This document shows, one piece after another, positions 39,346 to 48,943 of a stretch of DNA of 64,000 nt. Below the pieces are notes generated by a model, which was not told where the DNA came from, did not search any database, and saw nothing but the letters and a program-made list of their open reading frames with translations. This DNA is from Diplonema papillatum (lineage: Eukaryota; Euglenozoa; Diplonemea; Diplonemida; Diplonemidae), in contig JAPJBO010000576.1 of NCBI GenBank assembly GCA_030068145.1, forward strand, positions 62,001 through 126,000, written 5' to 3'. Made by a program: the position numbers and the translations under genes. Within the stretch, counting starts at the first letter, position 1, and every line of letters starts with the position of its first letter.

Positions 39346-39408
39346 AAAAGCCTGAAAAAAAGCTCACCCAGGAATAACATTAGCTCGACCCGGGGGGGGG
39401 GGGGGGGG

Positions 39409-40510
39409 GGGGGTCCCGGGTTTTTTTATTTTTGTCTCCCCAGCACCCGCTAGCAACCTTGGTCGTGGAGATTTCAGGCTTCGCGGTGGATTTTGCCACG
39501 TTTCATGATCGTCTGGTGCTCTGTGGGGGTTTGTCCCGCTCTTTGCGGTCCCTCGCCCTTCTGTCATGTTCAGCCTACGGGCTTCGGTATCGTGAATATT
39601 TGTCGGTTTGAGGCCCCTTCCGTAGCTTGGAAAACGGAAGAGGAGCAGCATCTCCATCGGATCAGAACGAGGGACAGAAGTTCCACGCTCAACCGCTGGT
39701 GTCGCAGCGGAAACAGAAAGTTCGGCAACAAGCGGTTCGGACGGCGGGTTCCCCGCCATCAATGTACAACCGGTTTTCCCTCGCCTAGGTGCTGTCGGAT
39801 GGCTAAAGAGGCTGAGCACTGGCTACCTTTGGGTCCGCATCCTTTCAACTGTGGCTGACCAAGCCGCTGTTTGAGCTCTGCAGGGGTTTTCGATGCACTC
39901 CAAAATGCGGGTACCAACAACCCCGGCAGCTGGGAGGAATGGCTACTGAGCATGGGTGCGTGGCGTTCGTGGACGCGCAACTGCGTGCAAACAAGCGTCA
40001 CGCAATTACCAGAGACAGGTCACCACTCGTTCTGCAGTGGAGTTAGCATTAGCTCAATGTGTCGGGAGCAGTAGTTGTCGACTGAAAAGTAAGCACGTAC
40101 CGCGGATGCAGAACATCGATGCAGACGATGAGTGCCGCAAATGCAGGGAATTCGAGGCCGTTCTACGAGCAGGCAAGATGGCAAGCGAGAGAGCGTGCCG
40201 TACCTCAGGCAGGTCGCTCGAAAACGGGAACCCGAAATGGAAGATTCACCCCCAGGAACAATACCCAGCGGACTGGAAGCGCAGGCAGGCCCGGATGGAA
40301 GCATGGGGTGAAGCAGAAGAGACAGAGGAGCGGAGAAACGGGGCCGCACCAGTGGCAGACCCGGACGTTGGGGTTCAACAATTGAAGAAACACCGACTCG
40401 GGCATACCGGCCGAGAACAGCCAATCATGGAACCCAGGGCACAAGGGAGGCTACGGCGCGGTGGTGAAGTAACGCTCGCTCGCTAGCATCCGGCAAGAGC
40501 CAGCATGACA
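39409..40510 (+). repeat. Repeat R5, copy 1 (about 1.1 kb)
   Basis: Starts after a poly-G run with CCGGG, poly-T, CTCCCCAGCACCCGCTAGCA and stays colinear with 62866-63962 to CGCTCGCTAGCATCCGGCAA. Small indels differ between the copies and shift any frame, so it is not under protein-coding constraint. No known transposon domain is seen in either copy. Confidence 0.9.
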
Positions 40511-40864
40511 CACGAATTTGGAAATGATGCTTCATTTGGAAACAGCGAGGGCAGAGGGTTAATCTGCTTGTACTAGGCTCCTCGGTTCCCGTAGTATCAG
40601 GAGAGTTTGAGAGGCAATTGCTGGCTGGTGGTCGGTTGTAGTCCGTTGCGTCAAGCACAACCGGGCTTGCCCTCTGGAGGCTTTGGAAAATAGTGGTTCC
40701 TGTCTGTATTCAGCGCTGCAATGGCAAAGCATTCCGGGTACCTTCTGCGGTGGACCTAGCCGCCTTACATATTAATTGGTGTTGGTTTTACTCGACAGGA
40801 CCCTGGTGCAGTCGGTTTAGCTTAATTGCAGCGATCACCTGCCATAACCTGAAGGGGTGGTGCA

Positions 40865-41050
40865 AAATAAAAAATCGGACCCCCCTTGAGTTTTTCCGGG
40901 TTTGTGCCGGGTTTGTGCCGGGTTTGCACCGGGCATATGGATCACACCAATTCAACTATTTTTTTTTCCACGGTTTCCCAAAATTTTCCGCGCGCTAGGA
41001 CGCGGATCAAAAAAAAAAAAAAAAAAAAAAAATAGTCTGCCCTAACAGGG
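40865..41050 (+). repeat. R4 unit followed by an R7-type A/T hairpin
   Basis: TTTTTCCGGGTTTGTGCCGG units, then CTATTTTTTTTTCC, alternating CG, GGACGCGGATC, 24 A, TAGTCTGCC. Confidence 0.8.
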
Positions 41051-41204
41051 GTTTACCCAAAAAAAATGGCCACCCATTTTTTCTGGAAAAGAATTGGGTA
41101 ATAAAAAATTGGAAGAAATACTGCGGTAATTTTTGATGAAGTTGAGCAAAAAATAAAAAAGCCAAAAAAGTCTTGGGGCCGTCGGCCCCGCAGCAGCGTT
41201 TGCC

Positions 41205-41345
41205 AAAAAGACACAAGGTTTTGACCCTGCATGATAAGCACCTGCTTTGTAGGAAATACTTGAGGAGGCTGCCAGCTGCAAAAGATCAAAAGAAGTAAAT
41301 GTGCTGTAGCCCACACGAAACGCGGTGAATCTGGGTTCAGTGGCG
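41205..41345 (+). repeat. Dispersed repeat R3, copy 1
   Basis: AGGAAATACTTGAGGAGGCT, GTAGCCCACACGAAAC and GGTTCAGTGGCGCGCGTAAG, then CGTTCAACAAAAA. The reverse complement matches 44545-44690, and the first part matches 48466-48510. Confidence 0.85.
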
Positions 41346-41444
41346 CGCGTAAGCGTTCAACAAAAACTGGTTTCGTGTTTCTAAGAAGCCGGTTGTTCCT
41401 CTTTTGAGTTTGAGGCGGGGGCGGGTTTTTTACTAGGGCCTTCG

Positions 41445-41560
41445 TTGACCGCACTACCTGAACCTGGACGCGGTTTCAGGTGGTATATCGGCAGATGGTC
41501 ATGATCAGAAGGTCCTACTTGGGCGGTTCCGTTTCCTCACACATTGCATGTGAAAAGTTG
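41445..41560 (+). repeat. Dispersed repeat family R1, copy 3
   Basis: Starts TCGTTGACCGCACTACCTGA and ends CACACATTGCATGTG. A shorter internal stretch than at 26240. Confidence 0.85.
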
Positions 41561-43531
41561 GCGAGCCGTAGTTAAAAGTGTGTAATCCTGCCTCGTAATA
41601 CCCGCCTCACTGCGGAAACCCTAAAACGCCGAACCTTTAAACCACGATAAACGCTAAAAGAAAAGAGTTAAGAGTAAAGTCGGCCCAGGCACGCTCTTTC
41701 GTCGCCGGCGTCACCATTCGGTGCAAACGGGGGCAGTTTGTGAGGTGGGCTACTAGTAGGTGGTTCGATGGGCTTTTCGCCCCGATACCCAGCTTTGACG
41801 GGCACGTCAACCGCCGTGAACGGTCACCAGGGACGGTTTCGTACATGGTTCGGCCAGCGAAGGCCAAGTGAAGGCAAGCCCTACCCGATGTTCCTCATTT
41901 CAGAGCTTGTGACAACTGCGGCTGGTGCCCCCCTTGGTGGCGGAACACGAAAATGAGTTTCACGTGAAGCCGGATTCTGGGCTGGAGCCCGACAGGCTAG
42001 CCACCTGGACGTGCCGGGGGAGGATTAGCCTGTTAGTGATTGATAGTGAGTGAATATGATCGTCAGGCTAATCTTCTCCCAAACACGCTGCCAGCGTTCT
42101 CTTTCGTGTTTACAAAGCATTGTTACTACGAAAAAGTGTGTAAATGTGTCTGTCTGTGCAACCCCCAATGGTCAACCGGAGACCCTAAACCACCGAACCT
42201 TTCAACCACAATAAACACTAGAAAATTTTGTATGGCGCTTTCTTTTGTTTGTGCGCACTAGGTACCAGGGAAAGCCTGCTACACGGGAGCCAAGCTTCAC
42301 GTGTTCGGCGGTACTGCAGAGCCACGGGCCTACGGGTCAAGTGGCTACCGATTTCCCAAACTAAAGCATCAAGGCGTGGCGCACCTTGGGGCTTGGCACT
42401 CGCGCTGAACACAAGCTCGTCGAGACGGTCAGCCGCGGCAGAGCGGACGGGGTTGTGGCACTGTGCTGCCTCCGACTCAAGCTTTGCAAGCTGTGGTTGA
42501 TCGTCACGTTCCTGGACCAGGAGCGGCCTTTTTCTTTTTCTTTTTCTTTTTCTTTTTCTTCTTCTTCTTTCTGTGCGCACTAGCGGAACTCACCGTTGGT
42601 AAGTTTCATGTAGTACGCTGCCAACTACTGATTTTTAGTACCAACAATGCATTGTTAGAGGGGGGGGTCGAATAATAACAGTTATTTGACACACGTCTGG
42701 TTGTCTAAAAGCACTACCACTACTTGATCTTGCTGCTGTTCGGCTACCCGGAACTTTTATTGTTATTCGACAAATCGGATAATAACACAGTGTTATTATT
42801 CGACCCCACAAAGAAACGGCTACAAAACCCCTCCCTCGGAATGTTTCGCCCGAACCTGGCCTTGCCTCTCGATTTCTTAAAGCCAACCATCCCGCAACTA
42901 AGAGAGAGAGAGAGAGAGAGAGACGAGTTAGAGTGCAGGGACCATCTCTCCGGGGGAGTTTCCGGTCTCCTCACATCACACAAAGAATCCCAGCGGAATT
43001 TTTTCACCGTGGCCCGGCTCTCGAACGTGTGACCCGAGAAGCCGACTGGACGAATTCGCACGCGTACCGTCTGCTTTCAGGAGCCAGAACTCTGAAAGGA
43101 GCTGAGAAGTCGAAAGGCTGTTGGGATGACGACAAAAAAGACTCGCGATTTTACGCGTGTACACCGTTTTAGAGGGCAAGAAGATGTTCGGAACACAAGG
43201 AACGGACCTGAAGGAAGAAAAGAAAAGGTTTACAGGGACTGGAGTCTGGTCTGCAGCTTCCAGTACTCAGAATTGCACGATGCAGAAGCGCATTTTAGCT
43301 ACCATTCGGCCGCAAGGAAGCCTTGTGCAGACACAAGCGCATTTCCGTAGGCCCTGGGACGGTCGGTGATGGGCATCCCCTGAATGGTTTCGACTTGGGT
43401 GCTTTCCTTTCGTTCTGGCAGTCAGGCAGTCATATATGCAGCGTCAGCCGCAAGGCGCAGACCAACTCCTGCGCGGCTCGCATCGTAAGACGTTGTCCGG
43501 TGCAGAGCCTGAGAAGGATTGGGCTCCGAGC
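41561..43531. other. No gene recognised; simple repeats
   Basis: Contains (CTTTTT)n at about 42527-42562, (AG)11 at about 42900-42922, and a copy of the CCAACTACTGATTTTTAGTA block (42612-42660) that also flanks the truncated exon copies at 24050. ACCACGATAAACGCTA or ACCACAATAAACACTA occurs at about 41640 and 42206. Other frames look random. Confidence 0.5.
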
Positions 43532-44425
43532 TCAGGACATGGCGGCATGGATCGGTTCGAGAGCGGGGTGGACCGCGACGTTGTCAGCTACCCAAACCTT
43601 CAAGAAAGGCTCGCCATCTCTTATGAGCTTAAGCAGCTGCGGATTTCGAGCTTCGTACATTGTGGCGATGATCCGAGCCATCGAGGCGTCAGATTTGATT
43701 GGGCAGTGATGCGTTCTGCAATGATCGGCTGAACCGGTGTAGTGGATGAAAGAAGAGTGGGGAACTTCGGCCGAGAGGGCTTGGTGAGCAGTTTGTATGT
43801 GGCTGAACGAGTCGTCTGCGAAGATGACCGCGTGATCCGAAAAGTCCTGGGCGAGCGCTTTGAGGAACATGCCCTTGTTCGCCATTGACAGATGCCAGAT
43901 TCCGTCGTTGTGGTGCAGTCCTGGCCAATCGTTCCACCAAGGCTGCCACAACTTGTCCATGCGCTCTTGCACTTTTTTCACATCCGGGTTGAGATCCGTG
44001 AAGCGGAGCCCGTCCACCGTGTCCAGCTGCTTCTTTGTTCCTGGAGACAGCGTGTTCATCCTCGCCGTTGCTGCAACAACCTTGGTGCCTTTCGCTTGCC
44101 AGGCGGTCACCACTTCAGGTATCTGCTCGTCGCAAGGCTTGATGTTAACCTGCTCGAAAATCGCATCGACCACTTTCAGCAAGGAAGACTGGGGGTCCTT
44201 CTCAATTCCGAGTTGCTCGAAACGCCCGGCATACCGCTCGACGATGTCCGCCAGCCAGTACGTGCTGCCGAAGGTGCAGTTTTCGGCATCCTTGACGGTC
44301 CAGGTCGTGTCGTCCAAGTCGAGCGCGAGAATTATCTTCTCGGGCGACTTCACGCTTTGCAATGCGGCTTCGAGGTGGCGGCTGAGCGCCGCACCCAAAT
44401 CAGACTCAACCTTCTCAATCTGCAT
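43532..44425 (-). CDS. HAD-superfamily protein, DUF2608-like
   Basis: 297 residues from ATG at 44425, intronless. HAD motif I is LALDLDDTTW (nucleophile and acid/base Asp). Motif II is VVAATARMNTLSPGTKKQLD (Thr in TAR), and the acidic motif is HAVIFADDSFSHIQ. This arrangement, with NKGMFLKAL before the last motif, resembles the DUF2608 group otherwise known mainly from bacteria, so a phosphatase is likely but the substrate is unknown. The GTG four codons upstream is not used. No targeting peptide is evident. Bacterial-type family membership may point to lateral transfer; I could not test this. Confidence 0.8.
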   Translation of the reverse strand: MQIEKVESDLGAALSRHLEAALQSVKSPEKIILALDLDDTTWTVKDAENCTFGSTYWLADIVERYAGRFEQLGIEKDPQSSLLKVVDAIFEQVNIKPCDEQIPEVVTAWQAKGTKVVAATARMNTLSPGTKKQLDTVDGLRFTDLNPDVKKVQERMDKLWQPWWNDWPGLHHNDGIWHLSMANKGMFLKALAQDFSDHAVIFADDSFSHIQTAHQALSAEVPHSSFIHYTGSADHCRTHHCPIKSDASMARIIATMYEARNPQLLKLIRDGEPFLKVWVADNVAVHPALEPIHAAMS

Positions 44426-44544
44426 CGGTTTCCCCACTTCCTGCTGGATATTGTTGTAACACGCATATTGGGGGAAAATACTCGAGGGACTGCCGTGTGC
44501 TCATTTCGAGGGAGGCTAGAGGGGGAGAAAACAATACAACTACA

Positions 44545-44690
44545 AAGTGGGTCTTTTTTGTTGAACGCTTACGCCCGCCACTGAACCCAGATTTATCTGT
44601 GTTTCGTGTTGGCCACAGCACATTTACCCCCTCTGTCTATAGCAACTGGCAGTCTCCTCAAGCATTTCCTGCTAAAACAAGAGAAGAAAA
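44545..44690 (-). repeat. Dispersed repeat R3, copy 2 (inverted)
   Basis: TTGTTGAACGCTTACGCCCG to CAAGCATTTCCTGC, reverse complement of 41205-41345. It sits just upstream of the HAD gene start. Confidence 0.85.
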
Positions 44691-44699
44691 ACGGTAAAC

Positions 44700-44860
44700 T
44701 TCCCTTATATCCCACCCCAACAAATTTGTGCCCTTATATCCCACTTCAAACAAATTTTGTGCCCTTATATCCCACTTCAAACAAATTTTGTGCCCTTATA
44801 TCCCAATCTGGCACAAAATTTGTTGAAGTGGGAAATAAGGGCACAAAATTTGTTTGGTCG
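44700..44860. repeat. Inverted array of about 31-bp TATAAGGGCACAAA units
   Basis: Three units of TGCCCTTATATCCCACTTC, then AAACAAATTTTG, face two units in the opposite sense (GAAGTGGGAAATAAGGGCAC). The same unit recurs at 46755-46860, again with both orientations. Confidence 0.9.
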
Positions 44861-45000
44861 TGTAAAAAGTCTTTTGAGGGAACCGAACCGGACACCTGTG
44901 GTGCCGGTGGCGTGCGTGCTTTGACTCGGCCACAACGTCCAAAAATTCGAGGGCAAAATTTTCGACCGAATTTTGCCCCAACATTTTGCCCAACTAGATT

Positions 45001-45430
45001 TTGACCAAAAATCTGGACCCAAAAAATTCGACCAAAAATCTCGACCAAAAATTTCGATGCCAAAAAATTGGACCAAAAATTTGGACCCAAAATTTCGACC
45101 AAAGATTTCGACCAAAAATTTTGGACCCAAAATTTCGACCCCAAAAATTGGACCCCAAAAATTTCGACCAAAATTTTTGGACCCAAAAATTCGACCAAAA
45201 TTTTTGGACCCAAAATTTCGACCCCAAAAATTGGACCCCAAAAATTTTGACCAAAAATTTGGACCCAAAATTTCGACCAAAAATTTCGACCAAAATTTTT
45301 GGACCCAAAATTTCGACCCCAAAAATTGGACCCCAAGAATTTCGACCAAAGATTTGGACCAAAAATCTCGACCAAAATTTTCGACCCCAAAAATTTGGAC
45401 CCCTAAAATTTGACCAAAATTTTTGACCCA
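45001..45430 (+). repeat. A/T-rich satellite of GGACCCAAAATTTCGACC modules
   Basis: About 15 modules of AATTTCGACCAAAAATT, GGACCCAAAATTTCGACC and CCCCAAAAATTGGACCCC, with a higher-order period of about 125 bp. Frames on both strands are open (FGPKISTPKIGPQ-like on plus, WGRNFGSKNFGRNF-like on minus) because the array avoids stops. Confidence 0.92.
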
Positions 45431-46754
45431 GTCCAGCCCGTTCCATTCGTTTTTGGTGTTTCCTTGTCCGTAGGCATAAAGCTGGCTTCAGTGCCCCACC
45501 CGAGACGTCTCAAGACGTTCTGGGTGCCTCAGAGCGACTGGTTGCACCGTTTCACAACTTCAAGCTGGCCACCGCGGCCACACTCGATCCCCGATCGGGT
45601 GCCTCAACTTGGGAGGCTCAAGCAAGTACTCAAGAGAACCGCATCAGAGCCAGGTGCCTGGCTGCACCGTCTGACCGTGCGGCGTGTCACGGCGTGCCAC
45701 GCTGACGTTCGGGGCTAATGAGAGTCAGGCGAGACAACTGATCTCATCAGACTCATGATCCGTTTCTTGGCCTGACATACCAGTGACCACGGTCATTCTC
45801 ACTGTCCTTGTTGAGGCTGTGTCACACTGTGACTGTCACAGTGTCAGTCACTGAGTGACCGGACAGTGTCGCGGCAGCCGTAAACTGCACACCCACCGCA
45901 CGTCTGCAGGATTCACCTCCAGATTCGGGGACCAGAACACAGGGTATCGCTATAGCTGTCCGACTCCGAGTGCCTGGAGTGGAGAGCCTGGTCCAGTTAC
46001 CTCTGGACAATGGAGCAGCAGCTGCAGCAAGGAACAGCAGCAGGACCGGGACTACTGGCTCAGTGGAGGGAAGGCGCCGCTGTCACGCGGCTGCGAGTCA
46101 GCCACAGTCACAGCTGATTTCACTTACGCAGTGAAGCCTGCAGTGAAGGAAGCTGTGTCCACCGTCGTGCAACCGGTGTGTGTGCAACCAGTTGCGGTGC
46201 AGGCGTGGGCACAACGACAGTTGATGACTTTAGGAAGGAATCAGCCATTCTTGCGTGAGCTGCAGATTCCGTCTGTCGGCAACAGTGTCCGACTGTGTCG
46301 CCACCTTGGGTTGTTAGCCCACCGTCCTCCGCGGTTCTGGCCATCTGTCTTGTAATCTGGGTTCAGTTCCGAGTTTGGTTTCCTATCCGAGGCTATCGGG
46401 CACTGGTTCGGTTTCGGGTTGAGGTTCGGTTTCGGGTTCGGTTCTGCCACCATCACTCCTCAGAACTTCTGGGTTCGGGTTCGATTTCGGCTTTGGCTCG
46501 CCGTGCCAGGCGTGGGCGTCAACTCGCGACACGTGATGTCTCCATGTCACTGCCAATGTCAGCGTGGACGCATGCAGTGGCAATAGCAACAGCAACAGGA
46601 GTCCAGCGTCCGGCTGGACGAAAAGTTTTTTTTTTTTCGCCGTAGGTATCCGGATGGTCGAGCCAACCACCCTTGGGTTTCAAGGTGAGTGGTCGGGGGT
46701 TCAAGCCCCTCCTCGGCAAGTTTTCCAGCATTTTCCTCGATTCAAATTTGTCAA
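45431..46754. other. No gene recognised; R6 copy at about 46220-46330
   Basis: 46220-46330 (AAGGAATCAGCCATTCTTGC, then CAGATTCCGT, then CACCTTGGGTTGTTAGCCCA) is the inverse of 37490-37620. CAGTGTCAGTCA-type palindromic sequence lies at about 45820-45880. GGTTTCGGGTT modules lie at about 46370-46450. Confidence 0.5.
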
Positions 46755-46860
46755 AACAAATTTGTGCCCTTATATCCCAGTTTGGGATATAAGGGCACAA
46801 AATTTGTTTGAAGTGGGATATAAGGGCACAAATTTGTTTTGAGTGGGATATAAGGGCATT
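46755..46860. repeat. Second inverted array of TATAAGGGCACAAA units
   Basis: AAACAAATTTGTGCCCTTAT is followed at once by GGGATATAAGGGCACAAAAT and two more units. The centre is a palindrome around 46784. Confidence 0.9.
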
Positions 46861-48254
46861 ACACCGAAGAAAAACACTATTATCAAGACGTGTACGAGCG
46901 CTTGCGCTGAGCTTCTCGATCAGCGACACTTCGCCCACTTTATTGCTGGATCGAGGACGCGAGTTGCAGATCGTTCAACGCGTGGTGAGATCAGTGCACG
47001 AGTTGCGCGTTTTCAAGTTTCATATACTGGCGTCGGATCTGAACCGTGCAGCTCCTCTCTCGTTGGCTTTGGATTAGCAGCTCAAGTAGCCAAAGCGCGG
47101 GAGATCTTTCCAAATAAAAGAAAGCAACGGCGGGAACCAGATGAAGAATGAAACAAGTACATCACACGGAAACAAAGGGCCAAGGCCGGCCCTGTGATTG
47201 CTAAGCACGAGCCGAGGGGGTCGGGGTGCCCTGAGTGGCAGGCGCCGCATTGGCGTTCGTGCAAAGAAAACGCGTCGGCAGAGGACATCTCAGTTTAACC
47301 CTACTCACCGAGCACCTCTGACGGTTCTTCGCCAGGGCGCTATGAGTCACTGAAGACATGTGTGTGTGTGTGTGTGTCAAAACACTATTTTGGCACTTTT
47401 CACGACTTTTCTTGGAGGCCAACAATTTGACGCCAGTAGTACAGAAACGTACTTGTGCGTGGACGACCATTCGCGGATTCCCGATGGAGTACAGAGCGGG
47501 AAGGTAGCATATTTTCGATTTGGCTCCTCTCACGGCGAAGTTTTGTCACCGGTCATCCAGGGAAAAGAAAAGCTGAGGGTGTTCGCCGTGATTTTTGGGG
47601 TCGCCGCGCTTCACAAGGCAAGGGTCATGACGATCATGTTCCGAGGAAACATTTCCTCTTTCGTTCTACGAGAGCAATTCGATCTGATCCCATTGAACGG
47701 GAATGCGTACAACAGTTGTTTCGCCCGCAAAACACCCAAAGCCCATTTCTCGCTGAAAATGGAGAACCGACGGATCCGTAGACGCTAGATAGCGCTAACC
47801 CATGGAGGAGCAGCTGCCACTGCTGCCGGTTTACATCACTGGATGAGAGAGGCGATTACGGGAGTTAGACCGTTACGACGATCGTACTCTGGCGGCGGCA
47901 AACGTTGGCAGGGTGCGGTACACGCACTATTGCGGACGCTCTCTCAGAAGACTTTGAAAGTGGCCACGCAAATGCGATTCAGGTTTTTGAGGGGAGGGGG
48001 GGATGAATGCCTACAGTACAAGTGCCCCTACCTGCGGCTCTCTTGAAAGTCCGAATTTACCCGGGCCAGGTTTTAGAAAAGAATGGGGTCCACTTCAAGA
48101 TTTGGGGGGCGAGCAAAGTGGACACTCTCTACAACACTAGTTTCAAGACTGGTTTCGGTTCTATGTTCGGGAAGTCAGCCACTCCGAAGCTCAGTGGCTT
48201 CACTAGGAGGCAAATTGCGAGGCGGGGAAGCCGACCTCCCTGTTCAAAAACAAT
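46861..48254. other. No gene recognised
   Basis: A 142-codon plus frame at 47360-47788 has no start context or domain. (GT)n lies at about 47358-47378. Confidence 0.4.
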
Positions 48255-48400
48255 TGAAGATCCGGGGGTTTTATAGTCTCCGGGTGACCATTGTCGTAAC
48301 AGTTCCTTTAAGGTATCGTACACCAGTGTGCGTATCGTATCTGCGGTAGTGGCAGTTCGTGTGCTTGTTTTTTTTTAGAGTGAAAGTTCGCTTCTTGTTT
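48255..48400 (+). repeat. Dispersed repeat, copy 2 of the family at 772
   Basis: AGATCCGGGGGTTTTATAGT onward, including CCGGGTGACCATTGTCGTAA and TGTGCGTATCGTA, then GAGTGAAAGTTCGCTT at about 48379. Confidence 0.75.
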
Positions 48401-48943
48401 CGGCGCTTACTCTGGTGGCATTAAGCACAACTGTCATGTTCTCGCGGTACCTTCATGATTTGGAACTGGGGGCCTCCTCGAGTATTTCCTACAAAGCAGG
48501 TGCGTCTTCAAAAGAAAAGGTGATGAATTCCGGCTGACAGAGAGCAACTGGCAGGGACCGTAGGCGAGGCCGAGCAGGACACAGGTCCACAAAAGGCAGC
48601 TTATAAGCCTCTAAAATCCTGGCGCGGTAGGTGGACGGAATACACAACGAAAAAAGGTGATGCACGTAAATCCTCTAAATGTAAGCGCTGTGATTCTCAA
48701 CGGGACTGTCGGACATTCCCTGGAAAAACAACAGTGCTCAAAGAACTAAGACTGACACGAATTGCACCTTTGTGCCACTGGTTAACGATATGACGATATC
48801 CGTAGGATAAGTCCCTACTGTGAGCGTTCGGAGTTACGTATCACTATGTAGCTGGATGCCTGTGCAATGGCTGTGAATAGTGAGAGTTCTGTGCTTGTAT
48901 AGAATGCCCGACATGTTGATGACAAGCAATCTGTTGGCCCGGA
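48401..48943. other. 3' flank of the large gene, no gene
   Basis: Holds a short R3 fragment (about 48466-48510). Otherwise nothing recognised. Confidence 0.4.

Larger units (their letters stand above)
37020..39390. mobile_element. Foldback satellite element with inverted ends and telomere-like core
   Basis: The left end (37029-37275: poly-G, GGGGCTAATTTATTCCGGGG, then CTTTTTTCCCGAC and units) is the inverse of the right end (39178-39411: units, AGTCGGAAAAAAAGCC, AGCTCACCCAGGAATAAC, poly-G). Inside are an opposite-facing satellite block (37320-37455), a copy of repeat R6 (37490-37620), about 850 bp of unique DNA and the minisatellite 38490-39106. No transposase is seen. It abuts the broken 5' end of the RT-USP frame. 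Confidence 0.65.

Noticed and set aside
39364-40001. Minus frames in repeat R5 as the missing N-terminal part of the reverse transcriptase
   Set aside because: No RT fingers/palm motifs are present, and the same DNA occurs as an independent repeat at 62.9-64 kb.
42898-42924. (AG)11 as a promoter element
   Set aside because: A simple repeat with no positioned gene start nearby on that strand.
45001-45430. Repeat proteins of the FGPKIST / FWGRNFGS type on both strands
   Set aside because: Both strands are open at once because of the satellite. No flanking coding sequence.
47360-47788. 142-codon plus frame
   Set aside because: It begins in a (GT)n run and shows no domain or codon bias.
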